Below, in pieces: positions 56,483 through 64,000 of a stretch of DNA of 64,000 nt. The notes beneath the pieces were generated by a model. That model saw nothing but the letters and a program-made list of their open reading frames with translations. It was not told the origin of the DNA and ran no database searches. This DNA is from Indioceanicola profundi. Lineage in GTDB: Bacteria; Pseudomonadota; Alphaproteobacteria; Azospirillales; Azospirillaceae. Both the position numbers and the translations under genes were made by a program. The DNA is taken from assembly GCF_003568845.1 (NCBI RefSeq), contig NZ_CP030126.1, positions 1,081,001 to 1,145,000 on the forward strand. The letters are read 5' to 3'. The first letter of the stretch is position 1; every line of letters begins with the position of its first letter.

Positions 56483-56971
56483 CTATTGGCGCGGCGTCAC
56501 CGTCCCCGGCATGGGACTTCCCAGGACGGCACGGGCCTCCTCCAGCCTTGCGGCGCATTGGGCCTCGTCGCCCTGCTCGGCAGCGGCGAGGGCCGAGCCG
56601 AGAAGCGATTCCGCCTGGTGCGCTACCGCGGTCTGGTCCTGCCCGGTCATACCGCCTCCCGGCACGCTGGAACCGCTGCCCGTCATGGGCGGCGCCGTCG
56701 GCATGGATGGTGTCGCCTCCGGCTCGATCACCGGGGTCTCACCCGTCGAGGGCGGCGCGATCACGCCGCCGGAGCGCTGGAGATCGCCGGCCGAAATCTC
56801 CGGGTCCCGCTCCCCCATGCCGGCGGGCGTCGAAGGGACGATGCCGTAACGCTCCGCCAGATCCGCCACCGCTTCGGGACAGGTGGACGGCGCTGCATGG
56901 CCCGTCGAGGCCAGGAGCGATCCGGCAAGTAGCGGAATGAGTACGCAAAGTACGCCTGCGCGGCTGGCCAT
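56483..56971 (-). CDS. Small exported protein of unknown function
   Basis: A 162-residue exported protein: signal peptide (VLCVLIPLLAGSLLASTGHA), two Cys, a Pro/Gly/Thr-rich middle (PPSTGETPVIEPEATPS) and a C-terminal helix pair (HQAESLLGSALAAAEQGDEA, CAARLEEARAVLG). I do not recognise a family. The ATG at 56971 follows GGAGGAAA; a longer reading frame upstream is antisense-like and rejected. Confidence 0.7.
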   Translation of the reverse strand: MASRAGVLCVLIPLLAGSLLASTGHAAPSTCPEAVADLAERYGIVPSTPAGMGERDPEISAGDLQRSGGVIAPPSTGETPVIEPEATPSMPTAPPMTGSGSSVPGGGMTGQDQTAVAHQAESLLGSALAAAEQGDEAQCAARLEEARAVLGSPMPGTVTPRQ

Positions 56972-57015
56972 GGCTGTTTCCTCCGATCTGTTTTGACTGG
57001 AACAGTGCTCGGCGC

Positions 57016-58560
57016 TCACGAGGTTCCATCGGCCTCGCAGAACTGCCGGAATGCCATGGTCAGGCTGGTCCGGATGGTCTTGGAGAGCACTTCCTGCGGC
57101 GGGCCGGTGAAGCGATGCTCCTCCACGATCGGTTCCTGTCCGCGCCGGGCCACGGCGATGTAGACCAGCCCCTGAGGCTTGCCGCAGTCGGGGCCGGGCC
57201 CGGCAACGCCGGTCACGGCGATGGCAATTGTGGCCGGGCCGGTGCGTTCCAGAGCGCCCGTCGCCATGCTGATGGCGACCTCCGGATGATAAGGCGTCTT
57301 CTCCTTCAGCAGTTCCGCGGGAACGCCGAGAGCGGCCGTCTTCATGTCCATGCGGTAGGTGGCATAACCGCCGGCGAACACGTCCGATGCGCCGGAGCAA
57401 GCGGCAAGACTGGCGCCAATCAGGCCGGCGGTGCAGGATTCCGCCGTCACCAGCTTGTCCCCGCGTCTCTGAAGGGCGGTGACCAGACGCTGGGCCATAT
57501 GATGCAGGTCGGCCGGGAAACCCACCGGCTGTTCATTCTGGCGCAGCACCGCCGGGCGGAACAGACGCACATCCAGCGCATCCAGCGGGCCAAATCGATC
57601 GCCCTTGGGATGGTCCAGCCGGACAGGGCTCAGCCGTTTGAACCAAGTACGCCCCAGCCGCTTCAGCGCGGTTTGCAGCACACCGGCGGCATGGTCGTCC
57701 CCCTTGAACCCAAGCAAGTCCGGCAGTTCTTCGGGTCCGGCTCCCGGATTCTCGAACACGGCCTGGAGGATGGCGAAGACCATCAAGTCCCATTCCAGAT
57801 AGCTGGAGCCGATCTGCGCCTCATCCCCGCCGCCGGTAATGCCCAGACCGTCGGTGGGCATGGCGCGCCAGGTCCGCTCCGGCACGCCCACGGCGCGGGC
57901 CATCCACGGCACCTCCCAGCTCTTCAGCAGGGACTGCACGGGAGCGAGGTCGCCGACGTCGCCATGAAGGGTCCAGAAGCCGGCGGCGAGTTCCGAAAGG
58001 TTGTCGGTGCTGACGACCAGCCCGCCATAGCGGTGCGCCTGATCGTACAGGGTGACCATGCGCAGGCGTGCGCGGATGTTGCCCCGGCGGATGCGTACGC
58101 CCTCGTCATCTCCCGAGGTCATGCGTTCATCCAGCCCGCCCAGCGCCGTGACCATGGCGCGGTATTGGTCCGTCAGGTCCAGATGCCTGTGTTCGATGTC
58201 CAGGGCGCTGCAGGCCTCGACCCCGCGCTCCGTCTCCTCCGGGTTCTGGTCGATGGGGAGGGTGTGGCCGACCACCCGCCAGCCGGCCCGTTTCAGCAGC
58301 GCCGCCGTCAGCGCGCTGTCCACGCCGCCGGACATTCCCAGCACGGCGGTCGATGCGCCAGTCTGATCCCGGTACGCTGCCAGATCGGCGGTCAACTTGT
58401 CGGTGACCTGCTCCAGTGCCTCTCCATCCAGATACAGCCCACGCTCGATCTGCCGGTCCAGCTCGGCCATGAACCAAGGGGAGAGGGGGGCCAGCCGGGC
58501 TTGGCGGCTGAGGTCCAGGATTTCCTCGCGAAGGTTCGTCATGGTTTTCTTGCCCGTCAT
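57016..58560 (-). CDS. nadE: NAD synthase fused to a CinA-C/PncC amidohydrolase
   Basis: A 514-residue two-domain protein. Residues about 7-345 are an ammonia-type NadE that converts nicotinate adenine dinucleotide to NAD with ATP: PP-loop S77GGVDS82 (VLGMSGGVDSALTAALLKRA) plus RIRRGNIRARLRM, LVVSTDNLSELAAGFWTLHG and the aspartate/Gly-rich GDVGDLAPVQSLLK. Residues about 355-514 are a CinA C-terminal (PncC) domain that hydrolyses nicotinamide mononucleotide to nicotinate mononucleotide: Ser375 in AESCTAGLIGASLAACSGAS, then YATYRMDMKTAALGV and IAVTGVAGPGPD. No glutaminase domain precedes NadE. The ATG at 58560 has GGGAAG 6 bp upstream. Confidence 0.92.
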   Translation of the reverse strand: MTGKKTMTNLREEILDLSRQARLAPLSPWFMAELDRQIERGLYLDGEALEQVTDKLTADLAAYRDQTGASTAVLGMSGGVDSALTAALLKRAGWRVVGHTLPIDQNPEETERGVEACSALDIEHRHLDLTDQYRAMVTALGGLDERMTSGDDEGVRIRRGNIRARLRMVTLYDQAHRYGGLVVSTDNLSELAAGFWTLHGDVGDLAPVQSLLKSWEVPWMARAVGVPERTWRAMPTDGLGITGGGDEAQIGSSYLEWDLMVFAILQAVFENPGAGPEELPDLLGFKGDDHAAGVLQTALKRLGRTWFKRLSPVRLDHPKGDRFGPLDALDVRLFRPAVLRQNEQPVGFPADLHHMAQRLVTALQRRGDKLVTAESCTAGLIGASLAACSGASDVFAGGYATYRMDMKTAALGVPAELLKEKTPYHPEVAISMATGALERTGPATIAIAVTGVAGPGPDCGKPQGLVYIAVARRGQEPIVEEHRFTGPPQEVLSKTIRTSLTMAFRQFCEADGTS

Positions 58561-58619
58561 CGCATTCTTCCCACCACAACGGACCGGAATGGGAAAACGG
58601 CACGGCGGGCGCTGCTGCC

Positions 58620-59480
58620 CTAACGCTCCACCGCCGTCTGCTCCAGACCGGCGAAGAAGGACATGATGGCGGGGCCGGCGGCATCGGGCCAGTTGTGGGG
58701 GTAGAACCGGCCTCCATAGGCATGGTCCTGCCCGTGCGGGCACCATAGGACAGGCATAGGCGTGTCGGGCGGGCCGAGCTGGCGGCAATTCATGCCGTAA
58801 TCCGGGGCCGGGCGGGCGGATTTCGGTTCGAGGCCGTTCTGGGCCAGGAAGCTGGACAGGGCGCGCCGCCCCTCGCTGACCGGCACCAACTCATCCTTCG
58901 GATTGTGGATGACCATGGCCGCCACCTCGCCGGCGCAGGCGGTGGGCTGGATGCCGCCGCCGACCACGGCAACGCCGCGGATGCGGTCACCGCGCACGCA
59001 GGCCAGCGTGGCGGCGAAGGACGCCCCCAGCGAATGGCCGGTGACGAAGACACGGTCGGAATCGATGCAGTAGGTCCGCCCAACCTCGTCCAGCAGGCGG
59101 TCGAAGAGGGCGATGTCACGCAGGTTGCCAGCGCTGTCGCCGGGATCGGACCAGGAGAAAGTGCCATCCGCCTGCGTCAGCGCCTGGGGATAAATGAACA
59201 GCGTCGGCTCCTTCGCCGCCTCTTCCAGGTCGTAATAGCGCCGTACCTGCTCGGCCGCATTGGTGCGGCCATGAAAGGCGAAGACAACCTTCCGCCGCTC
59301 GCCCTCCGCCGGGGTTCCGCCCGCGGCCGCCAGGATAGCTTCCCGCTCCACGCCGTCCAACATGGTGCGGATCACGGTTCCCTCCTCTGGCGGTACCGCG
59401 GTCGGGCATGGTGGGGCCCGTGCCGCCGCAGGAAGCGCAAGCAGCAGAAGGAGAAGCATCGCGACTGCCCGGATGGTCAT
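58620..59480 (-). CDS. Exported PHB-depolymerase-type esterase
   Basis: A 286-residue exported alpha/beta-hydrolase of the LpqC/PHB-depolymerase esterase type. Signal peptide MTIRAVAMLLLLLLALPAAA, oxyanion strand VVFAFHGRTNAAEQVRR, nucleophile elbow GHSLGASFAATLAC (Ser in GHSLG), and later NPKDELVPVSEG and CPHGQDHAYGG with the probable Asp and His. The true substrate may be an acylated polysaccharide or other ester. Divergent from the MDR gene across 226 bp. Confidence 0.85.
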   Translation of the reverse strand: MTIRAVAMLLLLLLALPAAARAPPCPTAVPPEEGTVIRTMLDGVEREAILAAAGGTPAEGERRKVVFAFHGRTNAAEQVRRYYDLEEAAKEPTLFIYPQALTQADGTFSWSDPGDSAGNLRDIALFDRLLDEVGRTYCIDSDRVFVTGHSLGASFAATLACVRGDRIRGVAVVGGGIQPTACAGEVAAMVIHNPKDELVPVSEGRRALSSFLAQNGLEPKSARPAPDYGMNCRQLGPPDTPMPVLWCPHGQDHAYGGRFYPHNWPDAAGPAIMSFFAGLEQTAVER

Positions 59481-59706
59481 GGCTGCCCGGAATTGGTGTC
59501 ACCGCCGGACTCAATAGCCCTTGCCCGGAAAGCGTTCCTGATGCGACGGGGCAGGGAGGTTCGGGGCGTTACCGCACCCGATGCAGTGCCGGACGGTGGT
59601 GCAGTGCAACGGCCAAGAGGCGTTACCGATTAGGAGCGCGTGAACAACAACTCTGCTTCTGCCTTCCTAAAGGGTGTCGTGCACCTCAATGAAGTGGGAC
59701 GAGTTG

Positions 59707-60717
59707 ATGAGTGATGGAGTGAGCGCCGCCGTCATGGACGGTGAGGCCGCCAACACCGGAACCATGCGGGCCGCGGTCGTTACCGGTCCGGGGCAGATGG
59801 CCGTCCGGCAGGTCGGGCTTCCCGAGCCGGGTCCCGGACAGGTGCGTGTGCGCCTGGAGGGATGCGGCGTCTGCGCTTCCAACCTGACCCCGTGGGAGGG
59901 GCCGGAATGGATGCAGTTCCCGACCGAGCCCGGCGGGCTGGGCCATGAGGGCTGGGGCGTTGTGGACGCCGTGGGCGACGGTGTCCAAGGGCTGGCCGTG
60001 GGGGACCGCGTCGCGGCCCTGTCCTACCATGCCTATGCCGAATACGACATCGCCGACGCGGATGCGGTGGTCCGCCTGCCGGACTCGCTGAAGGGCCAGC
60101 CCTTCCCGGGCGAGCCGCTGGGCTGTGCCATGAACATCTTCCGCCGCAGCGGGATCGAGGCGGGGCAGACCGTCGCGATCATCGGGATCGGCTTCCTAGG
60201 CGCCATCCTCACCAGGCTCTGCACCGATGCCGGGGCGCGGGTGATCGCCATTTCCCGCCGCCCCTTCTCTCTGGACGTGGCCCGGCGTATGGGGGCTGCG
60301 GAGGTGATCCCGATGGAGGATCACAACGCCATCATCGCGCAGGTGAAGGACCTCACCGGCGGCGTGTTCTGCGACCGGGTGATCGAGGCGGTGGGCAAGC
60401 AATGGCCCCTCGACCTCGCGGCGGAGCTGACCAGGGAGCGCGGCCGGCTGATCGTCGCCGGCTACCACCAGGACGGGCCGCGGCAGGTCAATATGTGGCT
60501 CTGGAACTGGCGCGGGATCGACGTGATCAATGCCCATGAGCGCGATCCCAAAACCTATATCGACGGCATCCGCCAAGCGGTGGAGGCCGTGGCCTCGGGC
60601 CGGCTCGACCCCAGTAGCCTTTATACCCACTCCTACAGCCTGGACCGGCTGGACGAAGCGTTGAACGCCACCCGCGACCGGCCGGACGGCTTCCTCAAAG
60701 CACTGGTGACGCCCTGA
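59707..60717 (+). CDS. Medium-chain dehydrogenase, zinc-loop lacking
   Basis: A 336-residue MDR-superfamily oxidoreductase. N-terminal catalytic domain: VRLEGCGVCASNLTPWEG (a zinc-ligand Cys), GGLGHEGWGVVDAVGDGV (GHE), VAALSYHAYAEY. The Rossmann motif is VAIIGIGFLGAILTRLC. The four-Cys structural zinc loop normally found after the GHE motif is absent. The ATG at 59707 follows GGGACGAG; other in-frame ATGs exist up- and downstream. Its stop overlaps the following gene's start (TGATG), so the two are coupled; together they probably act on one sugar or polyol. Confidence 0.85.
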   Translation: MSDGVSAAVMDGEAANTGTMRAAVVTGPGQMAVRQVGLPEPGPGQVRVRLEGCGVCASNLTPWEGPEWMQFPTEPGGLGHEGWGVVDAVGDGVQGLAVGDRVAALSYHAYAEYDIADADAVVRLPDSLKGQPFPGEPLGCAMNIFRRSGIEAGQTVAIIGIGFLGAILTRLCTDAGARVIAISRRPFSLDVARRMGAAEVIPMEDHNAIIAQVKDLTGGVFCDRVIEAVGKQWPLDLAAELTRERGRLIVAGYHQDGPRQVNMWLWNWRGIDVINAHERDPKTYIDGIRQAVEAVASGRLDPSSLYTHSYSLDRLDEALNATRDRPDGFLKALVTP

Positions 60718-61742
60718 TGAGCGAACTCATGACCGACACGCCGCGAGCGGCGGCAACCGACCGTCCGCGTATCGGCTTCCTCGGCGTGGGCTGGATCGGT
60801 CGGCACCGCATGCAGGCCATGCTGGAGACGGGCGCCGTGGAGGCCGCGGCCATCGCCGATCCTTCGCCGGAAATGGCTGCCGAAGCGCAGAAGCTGGCGC
60901 CGGGGGCGGAGCTGGTTGCGGACCTGGACGGATTGCTCGACGCCGGCGTCGACGGGGTGGTGATCGCCACGCCGAGCGCGATGCATGCCGAGCAGTCCAT
61001 CCGCGCCCTGGAACGTGGCGTCGCCGTGTTCTGCCAGAAGCCGCTGGGGCGCACGGCGGCGGAGGCCAAGGCCGTGGTGGATGCCGCGCGCCGGGCCGAC
61101 AGGCTGCTGGGCGTCGATCTCTCCTACCGCGCCACGGATGGGATGCGGCACATCCGCGAGATCGTGCAGCGGGGGGATCTGGGACGCATCTATGCCGTCG
61201 ACCTCGTCTTCCACAACGCCTATGGCCCGGACAAGCAGTGGTTCTACGATCCGGCACTGTCGGGCGGCGGCTGCGTGATGGATCTCGGGGTCCATCTGGT
61301 CGATCTGGCCCTCTGGACTCTCAGCTTCCCCAAGGTCACCGACGTATCCGGAAAGCTGTTCTCCGGCGGTGAGCCGCTGGGACCCAGCCCGGACCGGGTG
61401 GAGGATTTTGCCGTTGCGACCATCGGGTTGGAGACGGGGACTGCGGTCCAGGTGGCCTGCTCCTGGCGGCTCCAGGCCGGCTGCGATGCCATGATCTCTG
61501 CCGCCTTCTACGGCACCCAGGGCGGGGCGGCGTTGCGGAACGTGGACGGTTCCTTCTACGACTTCGTGGCGGAGCGGTATCGGGGCACGTCGCGTGAGAC
61601 GCTGGCGAGCCCGCCGGATGCCTGGGGCGGCCGCGCGGCAGCGGAATGGGCGCGGCGGCTGGCATCGGGCGACCGCTTCGATCCGGAGGCTGATCGGCTG
61701 GTGGAGGTCTCCGCCGTGTTGGACCGTATCTACGGACGGTGA
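60717..61742 (+). CDS. Gfo/Idh/MocA-family oxidoreductase
   Basis: A 341-residue NAD(P)-dependent oxidoreductase. The N-terminal Rossmann motif is IGFLGVGWIGRHRMQAML; the E-K-P region reads CQKPLGRTAAEAKAVVD, where the family usually has E-K-P, so Gln replaces Glu. The C-terminal sheet carries GGGCVMDLGVHLVDLALW with the typical catalytic Asp and His. Substrate unknown, probably a sugar or inositol. Coupled to the MDR gene and ended by a strong hairpin. Confidence 0.88.
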   Translation: MSELMTDTPRAAATDRPRIGFLGVGWIGRHRMQAMLETGAVEAAAIADPSPEMAAEAQKLAPGAELVADLDGLLDAGVDGVVIATPSAMHAEQSIRALERGVAVFCQKPLGRTAAEAKAVVDAARRADRLLGVDLSYRATDGMRHIREIVQRGDLGRIYAVDLVFHNAYGPDKQWFYDPALSGGGCVMDLGVHLVDLALWTLSFPKVTDVSGKLFSGGEPLGPSPDRVEDFAVATIGLETGTAVQVACSWRLQAGCDAMISAAFYGTQGGAALRNVDGSFYDFVAERYRGTSRETLASPPDAWGGRAAAEWARRLASGDRFDPEADRLVEVSAVLDRIYGR

Positions 61743-61767
61743 TTCGACGATGTAGATGTGATCTGAG

Positions 61768-61802
61768 TTACGGCGCAGGCGACGCTTCCGCCTGCGCCGT
61801 AA
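61768..61802 (+). terminator. Strong hairpin after the MDR/Gfo operon
   Basis: Perfect 14-bp arms TTACGGCGCAGGCG and CGCCTGCGCCGTAA with a 7-nt loop, 25 bp after the stop. The trailing CTGCTGTT is weakly T-rich. Confidence 0.7.
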
Positions 61803-61984
61803 CTGCTGTTGGACGGGGCACATTCCTGGGAGCGGTCATCGAGCGATTGAGTGTTCCAACCTCTTGACTCGTGAAGATGGAAACGACTTGGAACCGCAGG
61901 AAATCGCCTGTGGGTACTGTCGTTGCGCTGTGTTGTTCTGCTATAGTTCCGGTTTGGCCGCGGATTCGGCCTGTGAGGGGCGGG

Positions 61985-62311
61985 ATGGCGCGCGGCGGCT
62001 TGAGACGGCAGATACGATCGATGCTGAGCTGGCTCGGCGTCGTCGTGTTTGGTGCAGGCGTCGCCGGGGTCTCGTCACCCCAGCCCGACATCCACCAGAG
62101 CATACAATCCATCCTCCCTGAATCCATCAGGAAGCTGATCCCGACCGTTGCAGACCCGATTCGTGACCGCTTGGCCTGCGAGCGGGCGGTGGAGTTGCTG
62201 TTCAAAGCGGATTCCAGGTCTGAGCGGGCAGAGGCCGCAGCCATCGTGGATCATCTCGACTGCCATCTGGCAGAGCATGTCGCGCAGATGGGCAACGCCA
62301 ACTCCCGATAA
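61985..62311 (+). CDS. Small hypothetical protein
   Basis: A 108-residue protein with a basic N-terminus and one hydrophobic helix (MLSWLGVVVFGAGVAGVSS), then HQSIQSILPESIRKLIPTVA and a Cys-containing C-terminal helix (ERAEAAAIVDHLDCHLAEHV). No family recognised. GAGGGGCGGG precedes the ATG at 61985; longer in-frame reading is less convincing. Short and uncertain. Confidence 0.5.
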   Translation: MARGGLRRQIRSMLSWLGVVVFGAGVAGVSSPQPDIHQSIQSILPESIRKLIPTVADPIRDRLACERAVELLFKADSRSERAEAAAIVDHLDCHLAEHVAQMGNANSR

Positions 62312-62482
62312 AAGCGGTCTGACAAACCGGACGCGTGAGTCGGGATTGATAAAGGCAGAAACCAAACGAGCAACAATGGGCAGCCATGGGTCCACATGGT
62401 GCCATGGCACCAAATCGGTGCGCGCCTGCCGAGCCGCGCCGTGCCGACTCTGATCCGATGTATAAGCTATCCAGGAAGAGAT

Positions 62483-62556
62483 TGGCTGGGGGACTAGGAT
62501 TCGAACCTAGACTGGCGGAGTCAGAGTCCGCTGTCCTACCGTTAGACGATCCCCCA
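62483..62556 (-). tRNA. tRNA-Gln(CTG)
   Basis: On the minus strand an acceptor stem TGGGGGA/TCCCCCA, discriminator G and encoded CCA are visible. The anticodon stem GCGGA/TCCGC encloses the loop CTCTGAC with anticodon CTG, which reads glutamine CAG codons. The T arm has CTAGGTTCGAATCCTAG. Confidence 0.95.
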
Positions 62557-62850
62557 ACCGGGTCGATGACTGTCAAAACTCCGCCGCTTGGGCTCGGTTC
62601 CGGCTGGTGCGGTGTTGGCCGCGCCGTTTGCCGTCGGTCATCGTGTGGGGCGGGCTTCTAGCACAGGGTTTCAGGCTTGTGAACCCCTTCTGTTCAGAAA
62701 TTTTTTTGTCATGAACCGGCGCGGTGCCGCAGTTTGGCGGCCGGGGTCCTTGCACATGGCGGGCCATGCGCTACCATGAGGGATAGGCATGGCTGCATGC
62801 CTGCGGCGATCCGGTGAATGGGGCGGCGAGTCCGCCCCGGCGGAGGACAA
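62557..62850. other. Gene-free stretch between tRNA-Gln and ppx/gppA
   Basis: 294 bp. It contains a 7-T run at 62701-62707 preceded by a small TTCT/AGAA stem (62689-62699) and a possible promoter for the downstream gene. No coding frame is convincing. Confidence 0.5.
62750..62777 (+). promoter_or_regulatory. Possible sigma-70-type promoter of ppx/gppA gene
   Basis: TTGCAC, a 16-bp spacer and TACCAT, 73 bp before the GTG start. Only four of six bases match each consensus or fewer, so the assignment is tentative. Confidence 0.25.
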
Positions 62851-63915
62851 GTGGACGCGGCGGTCGCATCAGAGTCGTTCCAGCCCCAGAGCGCTGAGTC
62901 GAGCGCGTGCGGCGGCTGGCAGTCCGAGCCAGGGGAAGCGCCCTGGCGCCGACGCGCGCCCGTACTGGCGGCGCTCGACCTGGGGACCAACAACTGCCGC
63001 CTGCTGATCGCAAGGCCCCAGCGCGACGGATTCAGGATCATCGATGCTTTCTCCCGCGTCGTGCGGCTCGGCGAAGGGCTGACGCGCAGCGATCATCTTT
63101 CCGATGAAGCCATGGGGCGCACGGTTTCCGCCCTGAAGGTCTGCCGGTCAAAGATGGATCGGCGCGGTGTCACACTGGCGCGCGCCGTGGCGACCGAAGC
63201 CTGCCGGCGGGCGGGGAATTGCCGGGAGTTCCTTGAGCGGGTCCAGAGCGAGGCCGGGCTGGATCTGGAGATCATTTCCACCCGGGAGGAGGCGCGGCTG
63301 GCGTTGAACGGCTGCGCGCCGCTGCTGAATCCGTTCCTGCAGCACGCCATCGTCTTCGATATCGGCGGCGGCTCCACCGAGCTGATGTGGATTCGCATCC
63401 AGCGGGGGCGGCCTAAACTGATCGACCAGGTCTCCATCCCGCTGGGCGTGGTGAACCTGACTGAGCTGCATGGCGGCGACCGGGTCACCCAGGCCGATTA
63501 TCAGGCCATGGTCGGCCGGGTCGCCGCGGCGATCGCGCCGTTCGAGCAACGCAATCACATCTCGGACATGGTGCGCGCCGGGCGGGTCCAGATGCTGGGA
63601 GCGTCCGGAACCGTCACGACCTTGGCCGGCATCCGCATCGGGTTGCAGCGCTACGACCGGTCCAAGGTGGATGGGACCTGGCTGCCGCGCACAGACGCCC
63701 GGGATATCAGCCGCAAGCTGTTGGAGCTCGATTATCTGGGTCGGGCCGAATATGCCTGTGTCGGACGCGACCGGGCCGATCTGGTCATTGCCGGCTGCGC
63801 CGTGCTGGAAGCGATCTGGGACCTCTGGCCGGTGTCGCAACTCCGCATCGCGGACCGCGGGGTACGTGAGGGTATCCTGTTCGATCTCGCCGCGTCCGCC
63901 CGCCATCGGGATTGA
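62851..63915 (+). CDS. Short Ppx/GppA-family phosphatase
   Basis: A 354-residue protein of the two-lobed Ppx/GppA family without the C-terminal HD-like domain of ppx at 39791. Phosphate motifs are LAALDLGTNNCRLLIARP and IVFDIGGGSTELMWIRI; GASGTVTTLAGIRIGL and DRADLVIAGCAVLEAI follow. Members split guanosine pentaphosphate or polyphosphate. In alphaproteobacteria this gene usually precedes rlmE. The GTG at 62851 has GGAGG 4 bp upstream and is preferred over an ATG at 62818. Confidence 0.9.
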   Translation: MDAAVASESFQPQSAESSACGGWQSEPGEAPWRRRAPVLAALDLGTNNCRLLIARPQRDGFRIIDAFSRVVRLGEGLTRSDHLSDEAMGRTVSALKVCRSKMDRRGVTLARAVATEACRRAGNCREFLERVQSEAGLDLEIISTREEARLALNGCAPLLNPFLQHAIVFDIGGGSTELMWIRIQRGRPKLIDQVSIPLGVVNLTELHGGDRVTQADYQAMVGRVAAAIAPFEQRNHISDMVRAGRVQMLGASGTVTTLAGIRIGLQRYDRSKVDGTWLPRTDARDISRKLLELDYLGRAEYACVGRDRADLVIAGCAVLEAIWDLWPVSQLRIADRGVREGILFDLAASARHRD

Positions 63916-63953
63916 GACTGAGCGGCCCGGCGGCGCGGGACGGGCATGCCGCG

Positions 63954-64000
63954 TCAGTGCTTGCCTTTGGGCGCGTCTCCGCCGATATGGCAGAGCCAGT
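63954..64000 (-). CDS. Possible C-terminal end of a gene beyond the window
   Basis: On the minus strand the frame from the window edge reads W-L-C-H-I-G-G-D-A-P-K-G-K-H and stops with TGA at 63954-63956. It is too short to identify. Confidence 0.25.
   Translation of the reverse strand, partial: WLCHIGGDAPKGKH

Noticed and set aside
57115-58623. 502-codon plus-strand frame opposite the NadE-PncC fusion
   Set aside because: Shadow frame; the fusion has motifs throughout.
62397-62412. 16-nt palindrome TGGTGCCATGGCACCA
   Set aside because: Short, single and without context; chance is plausible.
62571-62576. TTGACA on the minus strand just upstream of tRNA-Gln
   Set aside because: It lies only 14 bp before the mature tRNA 5' end, so its -10 would fall inside the tRNA.

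Overview
This 64-kb window is GC-rich chromosomal DNA of an alphaproteobacterium, most likely a Rhodospirillales/Azospirillaceae relative. This is an inference from gene content: a small aa3-oxidase subunit IV, DUF1491, DUF2066, DUF6491 and SapC-family proteins, an HdaA-type DnaA regulator, a Suv3-like helicase, and the order purN-purM / DUF2066-pgsA-like-perM-hdaA followed by ppx-ppk. No phage, transposase or CRISPR array was seen; most of the window is housekeeping sequence with some less familiar genes between.

Region by region. 0-5 kb: a probable serC tail, paired palindromes, a DUF486 membrane protein, serA, a tiny chemoreceptor-hairpin protein, a YhiN-type flavoprotein and an orphan YjhX/TopAI-like protein. 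4.5-8.3 kb: a divergent Lrp-type regulator and putA (proline catabolism). 8.4-18 kb: an OmpR response regulator and an Hpt protein, a peptidoglycan-binding membrane protein, a Leu/Val-type dehydrogenase, topoisomerase IB, a SapC-family protein, glutathione reductase and a receiver-only regulator. 18-31 kb: purF-cvpA-radA, a large lipoprotein of unknown function, HAD phosphatase, gmk-yicC, two SDRs, a PmtA-like methyltransferase, an ABC-F protein and ndk. 31-38 kb: oxidase subunit IV, purN-purM, then the DUF2066/CDP-alcohol transferase/PerM/hdaA run. 37.6-46 kb: a TonB receptor and a polyphosphate neighbourhood (ppx, ppk1, sixA-like, CYTH-CHAD). 46-56.5 kb: DUF1491, surE, a two-gene DUF6745 unit, otsA, a Suv3-like helicase, an SLC13 permease and a CPA1 antiporter. 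56.5-64 kb: a secreted small protein, a NadE-PncC fusion, an esterase, an MDR/Gfo-Idh pair, a small hypothetical, tRNA-Gln(CTG) and a second Ppx/GppA protein.

The genes most worth attention are the NadE-PncC fusion (two steps of NAD recycling on one chain), the DUF6745 plus small partner operon (no function known to me), the CYTH-CHAD protein whose CHAD part has lost its signature histidines, and the stand-alone chemoreceptor hairpin and orphan phosphorelay parts. Nothing here proves a new system. These calls come from reading the sequence and from memory of protein families; no database search was run.
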